Assembly (NCBI RefSeq): GCF_000337355.1
Contig: NZ_AOJH01000006.1
Span: 58,183 to 122,182, forward strand
DNA length: 64,000 nt
Direction: 5' to 3'
From: Halorubrum kocurii JCM 14978
GTDB lineage: Archaea; Halobacteriota; Halobacteria; Halobacteriales; Haloferacaceae
Both the position numbers and the translations under genes were made by a program. The first letter of the stretch is position 1. Every line of letters begins with the position of its first letter. The notes beneath the pieces were generated by a model. The model saw only the letters and a program-made list of their open reading frames with translations. It was not told where the DNA came from and did not search any database. Below, piece after piece: positions 17,111 to 25,553 of the stretch.

Positions 17111-18889
17111 ATGACAGTTGGTATCCGAAAGAAGCTCTCTGTGTTGTATGAAGCAGCGCTATTTCGCCCGCTGCTGGGCGTTGGGATTATCATATCAAGT
17201 CTTGCAACGGCGCTGCTTGAAGGAATCGGCTTGGGCTTTCTATTACCGATCGTCGAAATTTCTCAATCGTCGACGACACCCGAAGGGACTAATGGAATCT
17301 TAGGTGTCTTCGTGGATATCTACTCGTTCTTCGGTATCCCGTTCACGCTTGAGTATCTTGTTCTTGGCATCGCTAGCGTCATGTGCGTCCGGTTCGGACT
17401 CAGCTTTCTTACAGCCTGGATCCGTTCGGATCTCAGCATGAGTTACCAGCGATATCTCCGTCAAGAACTGTTCGACTCGCTCATGCTCGGCCCTGTCGAG
17501 TACATAGACCAGCACGGATCGGATGAACTGTTAAACAGCCTCATCACAGAGACGAATCGTTCGGCGAGTACCGTGATGGGGTTATACAATGTGATTGAAG
17601 TTGCACTCCGAGGCGTAATTTACCTCGCGATCGCCGCGGTGCTTGCACCGGTTCTCACTCTTATCGCTGCGGTCGCTCTCGGACTGAGCACGCTGTCGGT
17701 TCGCTACGTCCTCGAACCTGCGTACGCTGCAGGCGACGATGTCGCAAAGGTGAACGACCGTATCCAAACCATCTCTCAGACGGGGGTCCAAGGGACACGC
17801 GAGGTCCGGCTGTTCAACGTACGCGCCGATATCATCGGGCGGATGCAAAACACGCTGGACGAATACGTGCGAAACAGCGTCCGATTGCGACGCAATCGGG
17901 CGGCGCTCACGAACCTCAACAAGTTCACCAACGCTCTCGTCGTATTCGGTCTCGTCTACGCGGGAATCAGGTTTACTAACATTTCGCTGGCTGAACTGGG
18001 TGTGTTTCTGTTCGCCGTCTTCCGACTGTCGCCCGTCGTGAATCAGATCAACACGACTGTGTACCGGTTGGACGGACAGCTGCCGCACTTCATCCGCGTA
18101 CAGTCCCGAATACAGGACCTCCACGAGAGAGAGATCCCGGCCACCGACGGCAACACGTCGATCGACTCCGTCGACCAAGTCGTGTTCGACGACGTCTCGT
18201 TTGCCTACGACGACGAGCGGGTACTCGACGACGTCTCGTTCAGCGTGACAACCGGGGAGAAAGTCGCGCTCGTCGGCCCGTCGGGCGCCGGGAAGTCGAC
18301 CATCGTCTCGTTGCTTGGACGCCTCCAGAGGCCGGACTCGGGCCGGATCCTCGCCGATGGAACCCCAATCGACGAGCTCGATGTCAAAGAGTGGCGCGAG
18401 CGGATCGCAGTCGTTCGCCAAGCCCCGTTTTTGTTCGACGATACCCTCGTAGAAAACGTGAGGATCGGCAATCAAGATGCGACCCGTCGGGAAGTCAAAC
18501 GGGCGTGCGAAATCGCGCAGGTGACGGAGTTCCTCCCGGAGCTGCCTGACGGCTACGACACGGAGATCGGTGAGGACGGGACTCGTCTCTCCGGTGGCCA
18601 GAAACAGCGGGTTGCCATCGCCCGAGCCTTGCTCAAGGACGCCGACGTGCTCGTCCTCGACGAGGCGACGAGCGAGCTGGACTCGAACATCGAACGCGAC
18701 GTGTACGAGGGGATCAGAAACCGCGAGAGCGAGTACGCGACGATCAGTATCGCCCACGACCTGTCGACCATCGACGACGCCGACCGGATATACACGCTCG
18801 TCGACGGGAGTGTTACAGAAGACGGCACCCACGAGCAACTCCTCTCGGACGACGGGACGTACGCCGAGCTGTACGCCACACAAACGTGA
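17111..18889 (+). CDS. ABC exporter of the lasso-peptide cluster (D)
   Basis: 592-aa half-transporter with a fused permease and ATPase, the type that exports mature lasso peptides and often confers self-immunity. About 330 N-terminal residues contain six predicted helices (for example LLGVGIIISSLATALLEGIG and the pair near 170-200). The ATPase has Walker A LVGPSGAGKSTIV (about 389-401), signature LSGGQKQRVAIARALL (about 495-510), Walker B VLVLDEAT and the H-loop SIAHDLST. There is no peptidase C39 domain, as expected when B2 removes the leader. It is divergent from N, with a likely TATA (acttattaata) at about 17061-17071. Confidence 0.85.
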   Translation: MTVGIRKKLSVLYEAALFRPLLGVGIIISSLATALLEGIGLGFLLPIVEISQSSTTPEGTNGILGVFVDIYSFFGIPFTLEYLVLGIASVMCVRFGLSFLTAWIRSDLSMSYQRYLRQELFDSLMLGPVEYIDQHGSDELLNSLITETNRSASTVMGLYNVIEVALRGVIYLAIAAVLAPVLTLIAAVALGLSTLSVRYVLEPAYAAGDDVAKVNDRIQTISQTGVQGTREVRLFNVRADIIGRMQNTLDEYVRNSVRLRRNRAALTNLNKFTNALVVFGLVYAGIRFTNISLAELGVFLFAVFRLSPVVNQINTTVYRLDGQLPHFIRVQSRIQDLHEREIPATDGNTSIDSVDQVVFDDVSFAYDDERVLDDVSFSVTTGEKVALVGPSGAGKSTIVSLLGRLQRPDSGRILADGTPIDELDVKEWRERIAVVRQAPFLFDDTLVENVRIGNQDATRREVKRACEIAQVTEFLPELPDGYDTEIGEDGTRLSGGQKQRVAIARALLKDADVLVLDEATSELDSNIERDVYEGIRNRESEYATISIAHDLSTIDDADRIYTLVDGSVTEDGTHEQLLSDDGTYAELYATQT

Positions 18890-18992
18890 CGGCGGAATCG
18901 GAGGCGCACGTGAGTACCCAACGGCGGAAGACAGCGTGAATTGGGATCCGTTTATTCGGAACACTAATCGGACCATACTCTGAGTGGTGAGT

Positions 18993-20012
18993 ATGCCCGA
19001 GCTTAGCGCCGACCAGACAATCTCACTCAAGTCACTGCCCCTGCAGCCCCACAGTGTTCTCACGGCTGTCGATGAGGACGGCGTCATCCGATATACCAGT
19101 CCCTCGGTTGAACGCGTCCTCGAGTACACCCATACGGAGTTGCTCGGCGATCACGTCACCGACCACGTGCATCCAGACGACCGCGAGTTGGTGTCCGGGA
19201 TGTTGCAATCGCTGACCGGCGGTCAAACACAAGCCAGCGAATCCGTCGAGTATCGATATCAGCAGGCGGACGGCACGTACGTGTGGGTCAAATCCGTCGG
19301 GTCGCGGGAACCGACCGACGAGGGGTGGTACCTGATCAACACCGAAGAACTCGCGGGGCGAAACGTGACCGACGAGAGCCGGGATTTCGGCGAGTTCGCG
19401 AATGTCGTAAGCCACGACCTTCGAAACCCACTCAACGTCGCTTCGGGGCACGTAAAGTTACTGTACGAGGACCTGAAGGGGGAGAACACCGACTATCGCG
19501 AACGACTCGAGAAGGCAATGCACGCACACGATCGGATGGAGACGTTGATCCAGAATCTGTTAACCCTCGCTCAAAGCGGGGAAGACGTCGACGAGGTACG
19601 CTGGATCGAGTTCGCCTCGCTGTGTCAACGTTGTTGGCGAAACGTCTCCACTGGGGAGGCTCAGGTGACGATCGACTTCACCGGCGAGATCCGAGCGGAC
19701 GCGTCCCGACTCCAACAGCTGGTCGAAAACATCATTCGGAACGCTATCGAACACGGCGGCGAGGACGTAACGGTAACAATCGGAGAGACGGACGACGGTA
19801 ACGGGTTCTATATCGCCGACAACGGCCCCGGAATTCCCGACTCGATACGAGACCGAGTGTTCCGGAACGGGTTCTCGACAGCATCGGACGGCACTGGGTT
19901 CGGTCTCGCGATTGTAAGCGGGGTCGCTGACGCACACGGGTGGGAACTGGAGGCCACGGAGAGTCGAGACGGCGGTGCCAGGTTCCAGATCACCGGCGTC
20001 GATCGTCGATAG
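18993..20012 (+). CDS. PAS-domain sensor histidine kinase
   Basis: About 339 aa from ATG 18993 (GTG codons at 18984 and 18987 are alternatives). One PAS domain (about 20-125: LTAVDEDGVIRYTSPSVERV to TYVWVKSVGS) is followed by the dimerisation helix with phospho-acceptor His in FANVVSHDLRNPLNVASGH. The HATPase domain has N-box ENIIRNAIEHG, G1 box ADNGPGIPD and G2 box DGTGFGLAI. No membrane helices and no receiver are seen, so it is a cytoplasmic sensor of the haloarchaeal kind. It begins 100 nt after the exporter gene on the same strand. A link to lasso regulation is possible but unsupported. Confidence 0.88.
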   Translation: MPELSADQTISLKSLPLQPHSVLTAVDEDGVIRYTSPSVERVLEYTHTELLGDHVTDHVHPDDRELVSGMLQSLTGGQTQASESVEYRYQQADGTYVWVKSVGSREPTDEGWYLINTEELAGRNVTDESRDFGEFANVVSHDLRNPLNVASGHVKLLYEDLKGENTDYRERLEKAMHAHDRMETLIQNLLTLAQSGEDVDEVRWIEFASLCQRCWRNVSTGEAQVTIDFTGEIRADASRLQQLVENIIRNAIEHGGEDVTVTIGETDDGNGFYIADNGPGIPDSIRDRVFRNGFSTASDGTGFGLAIVSGVADAHGWELEATESRDGGARFQITGVDRR

Positions 20013-20098
20013 AACAACGAGTCACTCTCGGACCCGGGTGTGGAGTCTCAGCGGAGAAAGGAGCCTGGAGACGCATACCAAACACCGTGAGCTGCTCC

Positions 20099-21325
20099 TC
20101 ACGCGGCTGAAACACCGTCGTCGACGGCGCTGATGAAGAACGCGTTGAACACGGTCTGGACGCCGAGGATCATCACCGTGAGCGCGACGATGTGTCCGGG
20201 GGTCGCGGCGAAGAGGGGGACGCTGCCGGTGACCCACTGGATCGCCGCCCAGGTGAGGTACAGCGCACCGACAGCGAACGCGGTCAAGCCGACGGTCGAC
20301 AGCCGCTCAAGATTCATCCGGTTGATAACGGTCTCGGTGACGACGTCGTTCGGCCGTTGGATCGGGTCGCTCGCCAAAGTGGCGAACACCCCCATATTCG
20401 CGGCTTGATAGCCGACGAGCACGAGCAGGGATCCGGTGATCGCTGCAGTGGTGCCGAGCGAGAGACCACCGATCGTGACGCCGGTGGTACCGGAAAGCAA
20501 AAGCGACAGCCCGGCGATGCCGAGAATAGCGCCCGGCAGCGAGAACAGGTAGTTCGGCGCGTTCAACAGCATGAACCGGACGTGACGCCACCCGTCCCGG
20601 AAGCTCTCGAGCGTGGCCTCGCCTTCGCGTTCGTGGTACGTGATCGGGATTTCTTTGATCGTGAGGCCTCGAGCGCCCGCGTCCATGATCATTTCTGAGG
20701 CGAACTCCATGCCCGTCGTCTCGAGGTCGAGGTCATCGAGGACGTCGACGTGGAACGCCCGGAAGCCGGAGTGCGCGTCGCTCACGCCGGCGTCGTAGAA
20801 CGCGTTCAGGAACCTCGTCAGGAGCGGGTTCCCGATGTACTCGTGGAGCGCCGGCATCGCGCCGTCTTTAATCTCGCCTTCCAATCGGCTCCCCATGACC
20901 ATGTCAGCGTCCCCCTCCACGACCTGCTTAAGCAGCCGAGGGAACTGTTCGAAGTCGTACGTCGTATCTGCGTCGCCGATGATGATGTACTCCCCGCGGC
21001 AACGCTCGAACGCGTACCGATAAGCGTACCCGTACCCCGGTTCGTCGGGCTCGACGACGACTGCCCCCTCACCGCGTGCGATCTCGGGGGTCCGGTCCGT
21101 CGAATCGTCACTGATGACGACTTCCGTTCGGTACCCAGACCGTCGGACTGCGGCCTTGACGAGGTCGATGCATTCAGCGACGCCTTCCTCTTCGTTCATC
21201 GTCGGCATGACGACGCTGACCGTGGGGTCCACGTCGGCATCGGGCCCGACGAGAAGCGGCTCCGCCTCGTCGGGCTGCTGTACTGGGTTTACTGACTGCG
21301 TTCCTCGTGCGTCTGTCGACGTCAT
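20099..21325 (-). CDS. Family 2 glycosyltransferase with C-terminal membrane domain
   Basis: 408 aa. The cytoplasmic GT2 domain (about 34-260) resembles dolichyl-phosphate glucose/mannose synthases. It has TVSVVMPTMNEEEGV, VVISDDSTDRTPEIA and the metal-binding IIGDADTTYDFEQFP. About 150 C-terminal residues hold four hydrophobic helices (LPGAILGIAGLSLLLSG, AAITGSLLVLVGYQAAN, TVGLTAFAVGALYLTWAAI, IVALTVMILGVQTVFNAFF). Such enzymes charge a polyprenyl phosphate with a sugar for S-layer or archaellin N-glycosylation. Its neighbours (epimerase, sulfurylase-like protein) fit glycan biosynthesis. The sugar is not identifiable. Confidence 0.85.
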   Translation of the reverse strand: MTSTDARGTQSVNPVQQPDEAEPLLVGPDADVDPTVSVVMPTMNEEEGVAECIDLVKAAVRRSGYRTEVVISDDSTDRTPEIARGEGAVVVEPDEPGYGYAYRYAFERCRGEYIIIGDADTTYDFEQFPRLLKQVVEGDADMVMGSRLEGEIKDGAMPALHEYIGNPLLTRFLNAFYDAGVSDAHSGFRAFHVDVLDDLDLETTGMEFASEMIMDAGARGLTIKEIPITYHEREGEATLESFRDGWRHVRFMLLNAPNYLFSLPGAILGIAGLSLLLSGTTGVTIGGLSLGTTAAITGSLLVLVGYQAANMGVFATLASDPIQRPNDVVTETVINRMNLERLSTVGLTAFAVGALYLTWAAIQWVTGSVPLFAATPGHIVALTVMILGVQTVFNAFFISAVDDGVSAA

Positions 21326-21593
21326 TAGTTGATTTGGTGGCTTCTGCGTTCATGGCGGCATGGATGCGGTGAGGACGGCTCTCCGGCGTGGCGGTGAGGC
21401 GGTCCCGACGAGACCGTCTTTGCGGCGCTCCGGTGTCAGGCGGTCGGGCCCCGGTCCATGCGAATCTATCACTACTATGACTGCCCGGACTCGTATAAAA
21501 ACATTTGTAATAAACTGCTCTTTCTGGATTTATGTATCGATCAATCAACTCTTACGGAGATTATTTGGATGAACGTAGCCTACACCTCTCGTA

Positions 21594-21719
21594 ATGCGAC
21601 GACGTCAGGTATTGGCTGGTGTCGTCGTCGTCGCGATGTGCGGGAGCAAAGTAGAGGTCACGTACGTCGTCGGATACGGTGCCGGCGGCGGTTACGGCGA
21701 AGGCGGATACGGTGAGTGA
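21594..21719 (+). CDS. Small Tat/lipoprotein-like peptide ending in YGxGGYG repeats
   Basis: 41-codon ORF from ATG 21594. It opens with MRRRQVLAGVVVVAMCGS: a twin-arginine-like motif (RRRQVL), a hydrophobic stretch and a Cys that could be a lipobox (VAMC). The tail reads VVGYGAGGGYGEGGYGE. The same Gly/Tyr motif occurs in two other exported-looking proteins of this window (6951-8039 and the end of 8120-9508), which supports real coding despite the small size. It precedes the convergent epimerase gene by 76 nt. Function unknown; it could be a fragment of a longer exported protein. Confidence 0.5.
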   Translation: MRRRQVLAGVVVVAMCGSKVEVTYVVGYGAGGGYGEGGYGE

Positions 21720-21795
21720 CCTTGTAGACATCAGACGACCGCGACCGACCGGCAGTGAGCAGCGTCGTGGAGTGAGGGACAACGGAGAAGGGGGG

Positions 21796-22719
21796 CTACT
21801 GCGTGAGGAGATACGGTTCACAGACGCGTTGGACGCCTTCCTCGAACGGAATCTGCGGCTCCCAGCCTGTCGCCTCGCGGATCCGGGAAATATCGGCACA
21901 CGTGTCGTGGACGTAGTTGTTCAGCGGGATGGGCTCGTACTCGGGATCGACCGACGTGCCGAGTACGTCGTTGATCAGCTCGATCATCTCGTTGAACGAG
22001 TACGGATCGCCCGTGCCGAGGTTATACACGCCCGCGAGGTCGTGGTCCGCTGCCGCCTCAAGCCCCCGGACGATATCATCGACATGCGTGAAGTCACGCG
22101 TCTGTGACCCGTCTCCCCATAACACCGGTGACTCCCCGGCTGCGATTTTGTCGGCGAACTGCGAGACCGTGTTCGCGTACTCGCCTTTGTGCGCTTCATT
22201 ACCGCTGTACCCCTGGTATACGGAGAAGAACCGCATGCCGGCGAGCGAGAGCCCGTCGTAGAAGTTGTTGTAGTACTCCGCGTACCGCTCCCGGCCGAGC
22301 ATCGACGCATCATAGCCGGTCGCCGCGTCGAGATCCATATCCTCAGGGCTCGGTTCGGTTCGACTGCCGTACGCCGACGACGTGGATGCGTACACAATCG
22401 TGTCACAGCCGTCCGCAAACGCCTGTTCGACGACGTTCACGAATCCCTCAATGTTGACCCGGGCGCCCCGGAGCGGATTCTCTTCGAGCATCTGCCGTGA
22501 GGAAAGCGCGGCGAGATGGAAGACGGCATCCACGTCCGTCGGAAGTGTCTCATCGAGCACGTCCCCCTCAACGTACTCGACGCCGCCGTCGAGATTCTCC
22601 GGCGTTCCGAGGTAGCCGTTATCGAGGGCGATGACGTCGTTATCGAGGGCGAGGGTGTTTGCGAGATTCGAACCGATGAATCCTGCTCCTCCGGTTACGA
22701 GGACGCGTTGGTTTTCCAT
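21796..22719 (-). CDS. NAD-dependent sugar-nucleotide epimerase/dehydratase
   Basis: 307 aa from ATG 22719 (MENQRVLVTGGAGFIGSN); the start at 22740 adds seven unconserved residues. Extended SDR fold: GGAGFIG NAD loop, FHLAALSSRQ, catalytic Ser/Thr in STSSAYGS. The usual YxxxK is YDASM here (about 140-144), so the Lys is replaced by Met. The following RERYAEYY and MRFFSVYQGYSG, then GDGSQTRDFTHVDDIVRG, are typical of UDP-sugar epimerases in haloarchaeal glycosylation loci. The missing Lys could mean an altered mechanism or a binding-only role. It probably supplies a sugar for the adjacent GT2. Confidence 0.82.
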   Translation of the reverse strand: MENQRVLVTGGAGFIGSNLANTLALDNDVIALDNGYLGTPENLDGGVEYVEGDVLDETLPTDVDAVFHLAALSSRQMLEENPLRGARVNIEGFVNVVEQAFADGCDTIVYASTSSAYGSRTEPSPEDMDLDAATGYDASMLGRERYAEYYNNFYDGLSLAGMRFFSVYQGYSGNEAHKGEYANTVSQFADKIAAGESPVLWGDGSQTRDFTHVDDIVRGLEAAADHDLAGVYNLGTGDPYSFNEMIELINDVLGTSVDPEYEPIPLNNYVHDTCADISRIREATGWEPQIPFEEGVQRVCEPYLLTQ

Positions 22720-23282
22720 GCAGGTAACGCAGTATTCCACCGGCTACAAAAATCTAGTGTGCACGGCGACTCCCACCGGCTCTCCCGGCAGTCTCCATGC
22801 CGTAGGCCCCCGTTACGCTCCAAACGGCGTACACACATGGACCGGTCGAATCCGCGATCCCGCGAACACGCGGCGTGTCGAGCCCGTCTCGCCCTACTTC
22901 CCGTTCCCCACGTGTCGTGATAGATGTTAGATAGAACCGAACGTACAAAACAAACAACCATTACAGACATACCTACGTAAACTATTGAGGCGCGTTAGCA
23001 TCCGACTGATATTCAATTGACGTATAACTATTACGCTTGTATTGGTGTAAATGTATGTCCGTAAACCGAACTGTCCATGCAGTATGACGTTTACTTCGGC
23101 CACTCTCGTTCGTCGAGGGTAAATATCGGACCAACACTGGGATCGAGATGCGGCTCCGGGTGGAGCAACAGTCCCCTACAAAAGAGGATCAAGAAGTTTC
23201 ACATCGTCGTCAGTCAGTTTACGATTCCGATTCGACGGCCGTCGCCAAGAGCGCTTGTTACCCGTTGCTGGCAGTCGCCGCA
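22720..23282. other. Gene-free intergenic stretch
   Basis: Reading both strands I find no ORF with a recognisable domain. AT-rich segments near 22930-23050 may hold promoters. The downstream half (23077-23282) has no structure I can interpret. Confidence 0.35.
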
Positions 23283-24254
23283 CTACATATATCCGAGATC
23301 CCGTAGCCGCTCCATCAGGTCCTCCTTGTCTTGAGCACGACCGGCGCGTTCCGTCGTGTTCTGTAAATCCTGCTTCCACGCCGGGACGCTTTCCGTCTTT
23401 TCAGTGCTGACTTCGCTTCCGAGCGACCGGAACCCGGCGAAGTACTTCGGCGAGATGGGAATCTCGTCTTGGCTGACGCCAGTTGGCAGGTCGTCATCGG
23501 TGTCCGGGACGTAGCCGTCGTCAGGGAACACCGTGACCGTATCGGGGACGACGTAGTTCCAAAACACGTCCCAGACGTCCGCTTCATCGAACTGGAGGAT
23601 CGGTTGGATCCGATCGTGAGGCGGGTAGATTTCCGGATCATGTCGCGGCGAAAAGAACGTCTCATCGGCCCGAGCGTCCTGTTCGTCCCACCGAATGCCC
23701 GAAATGACGCCGTCAATATCGTACTCCTCAAGAGCGTCATTCAGGGCGACGGTCTTGAGAAGGTGGTTGCCGACATACGTATCGAGTAGGAACGGGAACG
23801 TGCCCTCTTCGTATTCGAGGATGTCCCGAACGTGGCGTGTATTATGATCTGACAGAGCTGACACGGGGATTTCGTCGCCGGGAGTGAGCCCGTGTTCTTC
23901 GGCGTACGAGCCGACGTCCTCGTTGCGCGCGAACACGAGGTCGATATCCCACTCGGCAGCCCAGTGTTCAACGAAGTCGATGATCTCATCGAAGTGCTGG
24001 TAGTGATCGATGAAAACGGCAGTGGGCTTCTCGTACCCGTACTTCTCGGCGACTTGGTTGATGAAGTAGAGCGTTAGCGTCGAGTCCTTCCCGCCCGTCC
24101 ACATCACCGCTGGATTTTCGTACTCCTCGAGGCCCGCTTTGGTAACCTCGATCGCCTTCTCGATTTTGTGCTGGAGCGACGGGTAATCGGCCGGGTCCTC
24201 GCCCTCACCGTCGGTGTACGATACATCAACGTCCGTTGGAGTGTCGGCTGCCAT
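23283..24254 (-). CDS. PAPS-reductase/CysD-like ATP-pyrophosphatase (putative sulfate adenylyltransferase small subunit)
   Basis: 323 aa. The PP-loop is NPAVMWTGGKDSTLTLYF (about 46-63). The C-terminal pattern SPRHDPEIYPP, IQPILQFDEADVWDVFW, GFRSLGSEVSTEKTES and ERAGRAQDKEDLMERLRDLGYM follows the layout of CysD, which makes adenylyl sulfate from ATP and sulfate. The Cys pair for an Fe-S cluster found in true APS reductases is absent. It is divergent, 97 nt apart, from a PiT-type transporter, which in such contexts can be a sulfate permease. The two may supply activated sulfate for glycan sulfation. Confidence 0.78.
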   Translation of the reverse strand: MAADTPTDVDVSYTDGEGEDPADYPSLQHKIEKAIEVTKAGLEEYENPAVMWTGGKDSTLTLYFINQVAEKYGYEKPTAVFIDHYQHFDEIIDFVEHWAAEWDIDLVFARNEDVGSYAEEHGLTPGDEIPVSALSDHNTRHVRDILEYEEGTFPFLLDTYVGNHLLKTVALNDALEEYDIDGVISGIRWDEQDARADETFFSPRHDPEIYPPHDRIQPILQFDEADVWDVFWNYVVPDTVTVFPDDGYVPDTDDDLPTGVSQDEIPISPKYFAGFRSLGSEVSTEKTESVPAWKQDLQNTTERAGRAQDKEDLMERLRDLGYM

Positions 24255-24351
24255 ACGGCCGGTGATTTCACTGAAATAAAAAGAGTCTTTTCGTGTTTAC
24301 CCCACACGGTGACCCGCAGTTTTACACGCTCGGACGAAAGACGCGGAGGTG

Positions 24352-25473
24352 ATGGAGAATTTGTTGATCGCTGGTGTGTTTCTCGCAACGTTTGTTGGTA
24401 TAAACATCGGTGGATCATCGACCGGCGTCGCGTTCGGCCCGGCGATCGGCGCGAACGCGATCACGCGAGTCGGCGCCGGCGTCTTGATGAGCATCAGCGC
24501 AATCATCGGTGGATGGACTGTCGGTCGAGACGTCGTGTTGACCGTCGGGAACGACATCGTCGCGGCCCCCGCATTTAGTCTCTCGGCCGGGTTCGTCGTG
24601 CTGGCGAGTATCGGTCTGACCGTGCTCGTCGCGAACCTCCTTGGTATCCCCACCTCGACGTCGATGGTCGCGGTCGGCGCCATGGTGGGGATGGGAGTCG
24701 GTAGCGCGGGCGTCAAGTGGGATGTGCTCGTTCGGATCGCTCGGTGGTGGGTCGTCGCGCCGGTCCTCGCGTTCGGCACGGCCGCGGCGATCGGTCGGTG
24801 GACGTACGACGAAATCGCTGCTCACGTCGGGGTCACCGAACCGGCAACGAGCCCGCTCAGGATACGCTGGGCTGAGGGGAAACCGAGCCTGCAAATCGCT
24901 GACACCGCCTCGCGCTCCGATCTCGTATCGACGTTTCTCCTCCTGTTGATCGCATGTTATATGGGGTTCTCCGCCGGAGCGAGCAACGTTGCGAACGCCG
25001 TGGCACCGCTCGTGGGAAGTGGGACGGTCTCGATCGATGCCGCGATCCTCGTCGCAGTCGGGGCAATCTCGTTCGGTGCCTTCACGATCGCCCGCCGAAC
25101 AATGGCGACCGTCGGGAGCGACCTCACTGCCCTCCCGACGACGGCCGCGGTCCTCGTGGCGACGATCGGTGCGACGATCACGACCGGATTATCCTACCTC
25201 GGCATTCCAGCCAGCCTGGCTCTCTCGACGATCACGGCGATAATCGGACTGGGGTGGGGACGAGCGAAACGAGGCAGAAATCGAGCTGCACCGTCGCCCC
25301 CGGCCACCCGCGAGGAGACGGTCCGCTGTGAGAAACCTCCTTCCTTCGCCGTCCACCCCACCGCGGTGACCCTTTTCCGGGGGTCGATGGTCGCACGGAT
25401 CATTGCTGTGTGGATGGTCGCTCCGGTCGCGGCCGCTGGCGCTGCGCTCACTGCGACTATCTCGCTGGTGTAG
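24352..25473 (+). CDS. PiT-family anion transporter (phosphate or sulfate permease)
   Basis: About 373 aa, with ten or more membrane helices. The duplicated PiT signature appears as GxNIGGSSTGVAFGPAIGANAIT (about 18-40) and again as GFSAGASNVANAVAPLVGSG (about 203-222), both with the conserved GAxN/AN ends of the family. A strong Shine-Dalgarno-like ggaggtg overlaps the start. ATG 24352 and GTG 24349 are both possible. The second repeat has the canonical 'GANDVANA' as GASNVANA. Because the divergent neighbour is CysD-like, sulfate is as plausible a substrate as phosphate. Confidence 0.85.
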   Translation: MENLLIAGVFLATFVGINIGGSSTGVAFGPAIGANAITRVGAGVLMSISAIIGGWTVGRDVVLTVGNDIVAAPAFSLSAGFVVLASIGLTVLVANLLGIPTSTSMVAVGAMVGMGVGSAGVKWDVLVRIARWWVVAPVLAFGTAAAIGRWTYDEIAAHVGVTEPATSPLRIRWAEGKPSLQIADTASRSDLVSTFLLLLIACYMGFSAGASNVANAVAPLVGSGTVSIDAAILVAVGAISFGAFTIARRTMATVGSDLTALPTTAAVLVATIGATITTGLSYLGIPASLALSTITAIIGLGWGRAKRGRNRAAPSPPATREETVRCEKPPSFAVHPTAVTLFRGSMVARIIAVWMVAPVAAAGAALTATISLV

Positions 25474-25553
25474 CCACGTGCGGTCCGGGAGTAGATCCTC
25501 TAAACAGTGATATGTACACAAGACTATTTATCGAGGAGTCTGTGGTTCTCCAT

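Noticed and set aside
17582-19129. 515-codon minus-strand ORF
   Set aside because: Antisense shadow of the exporter gene and the start of the sensor kinase gene; no motif, and residues look like reverse reading of GC-rich codons.
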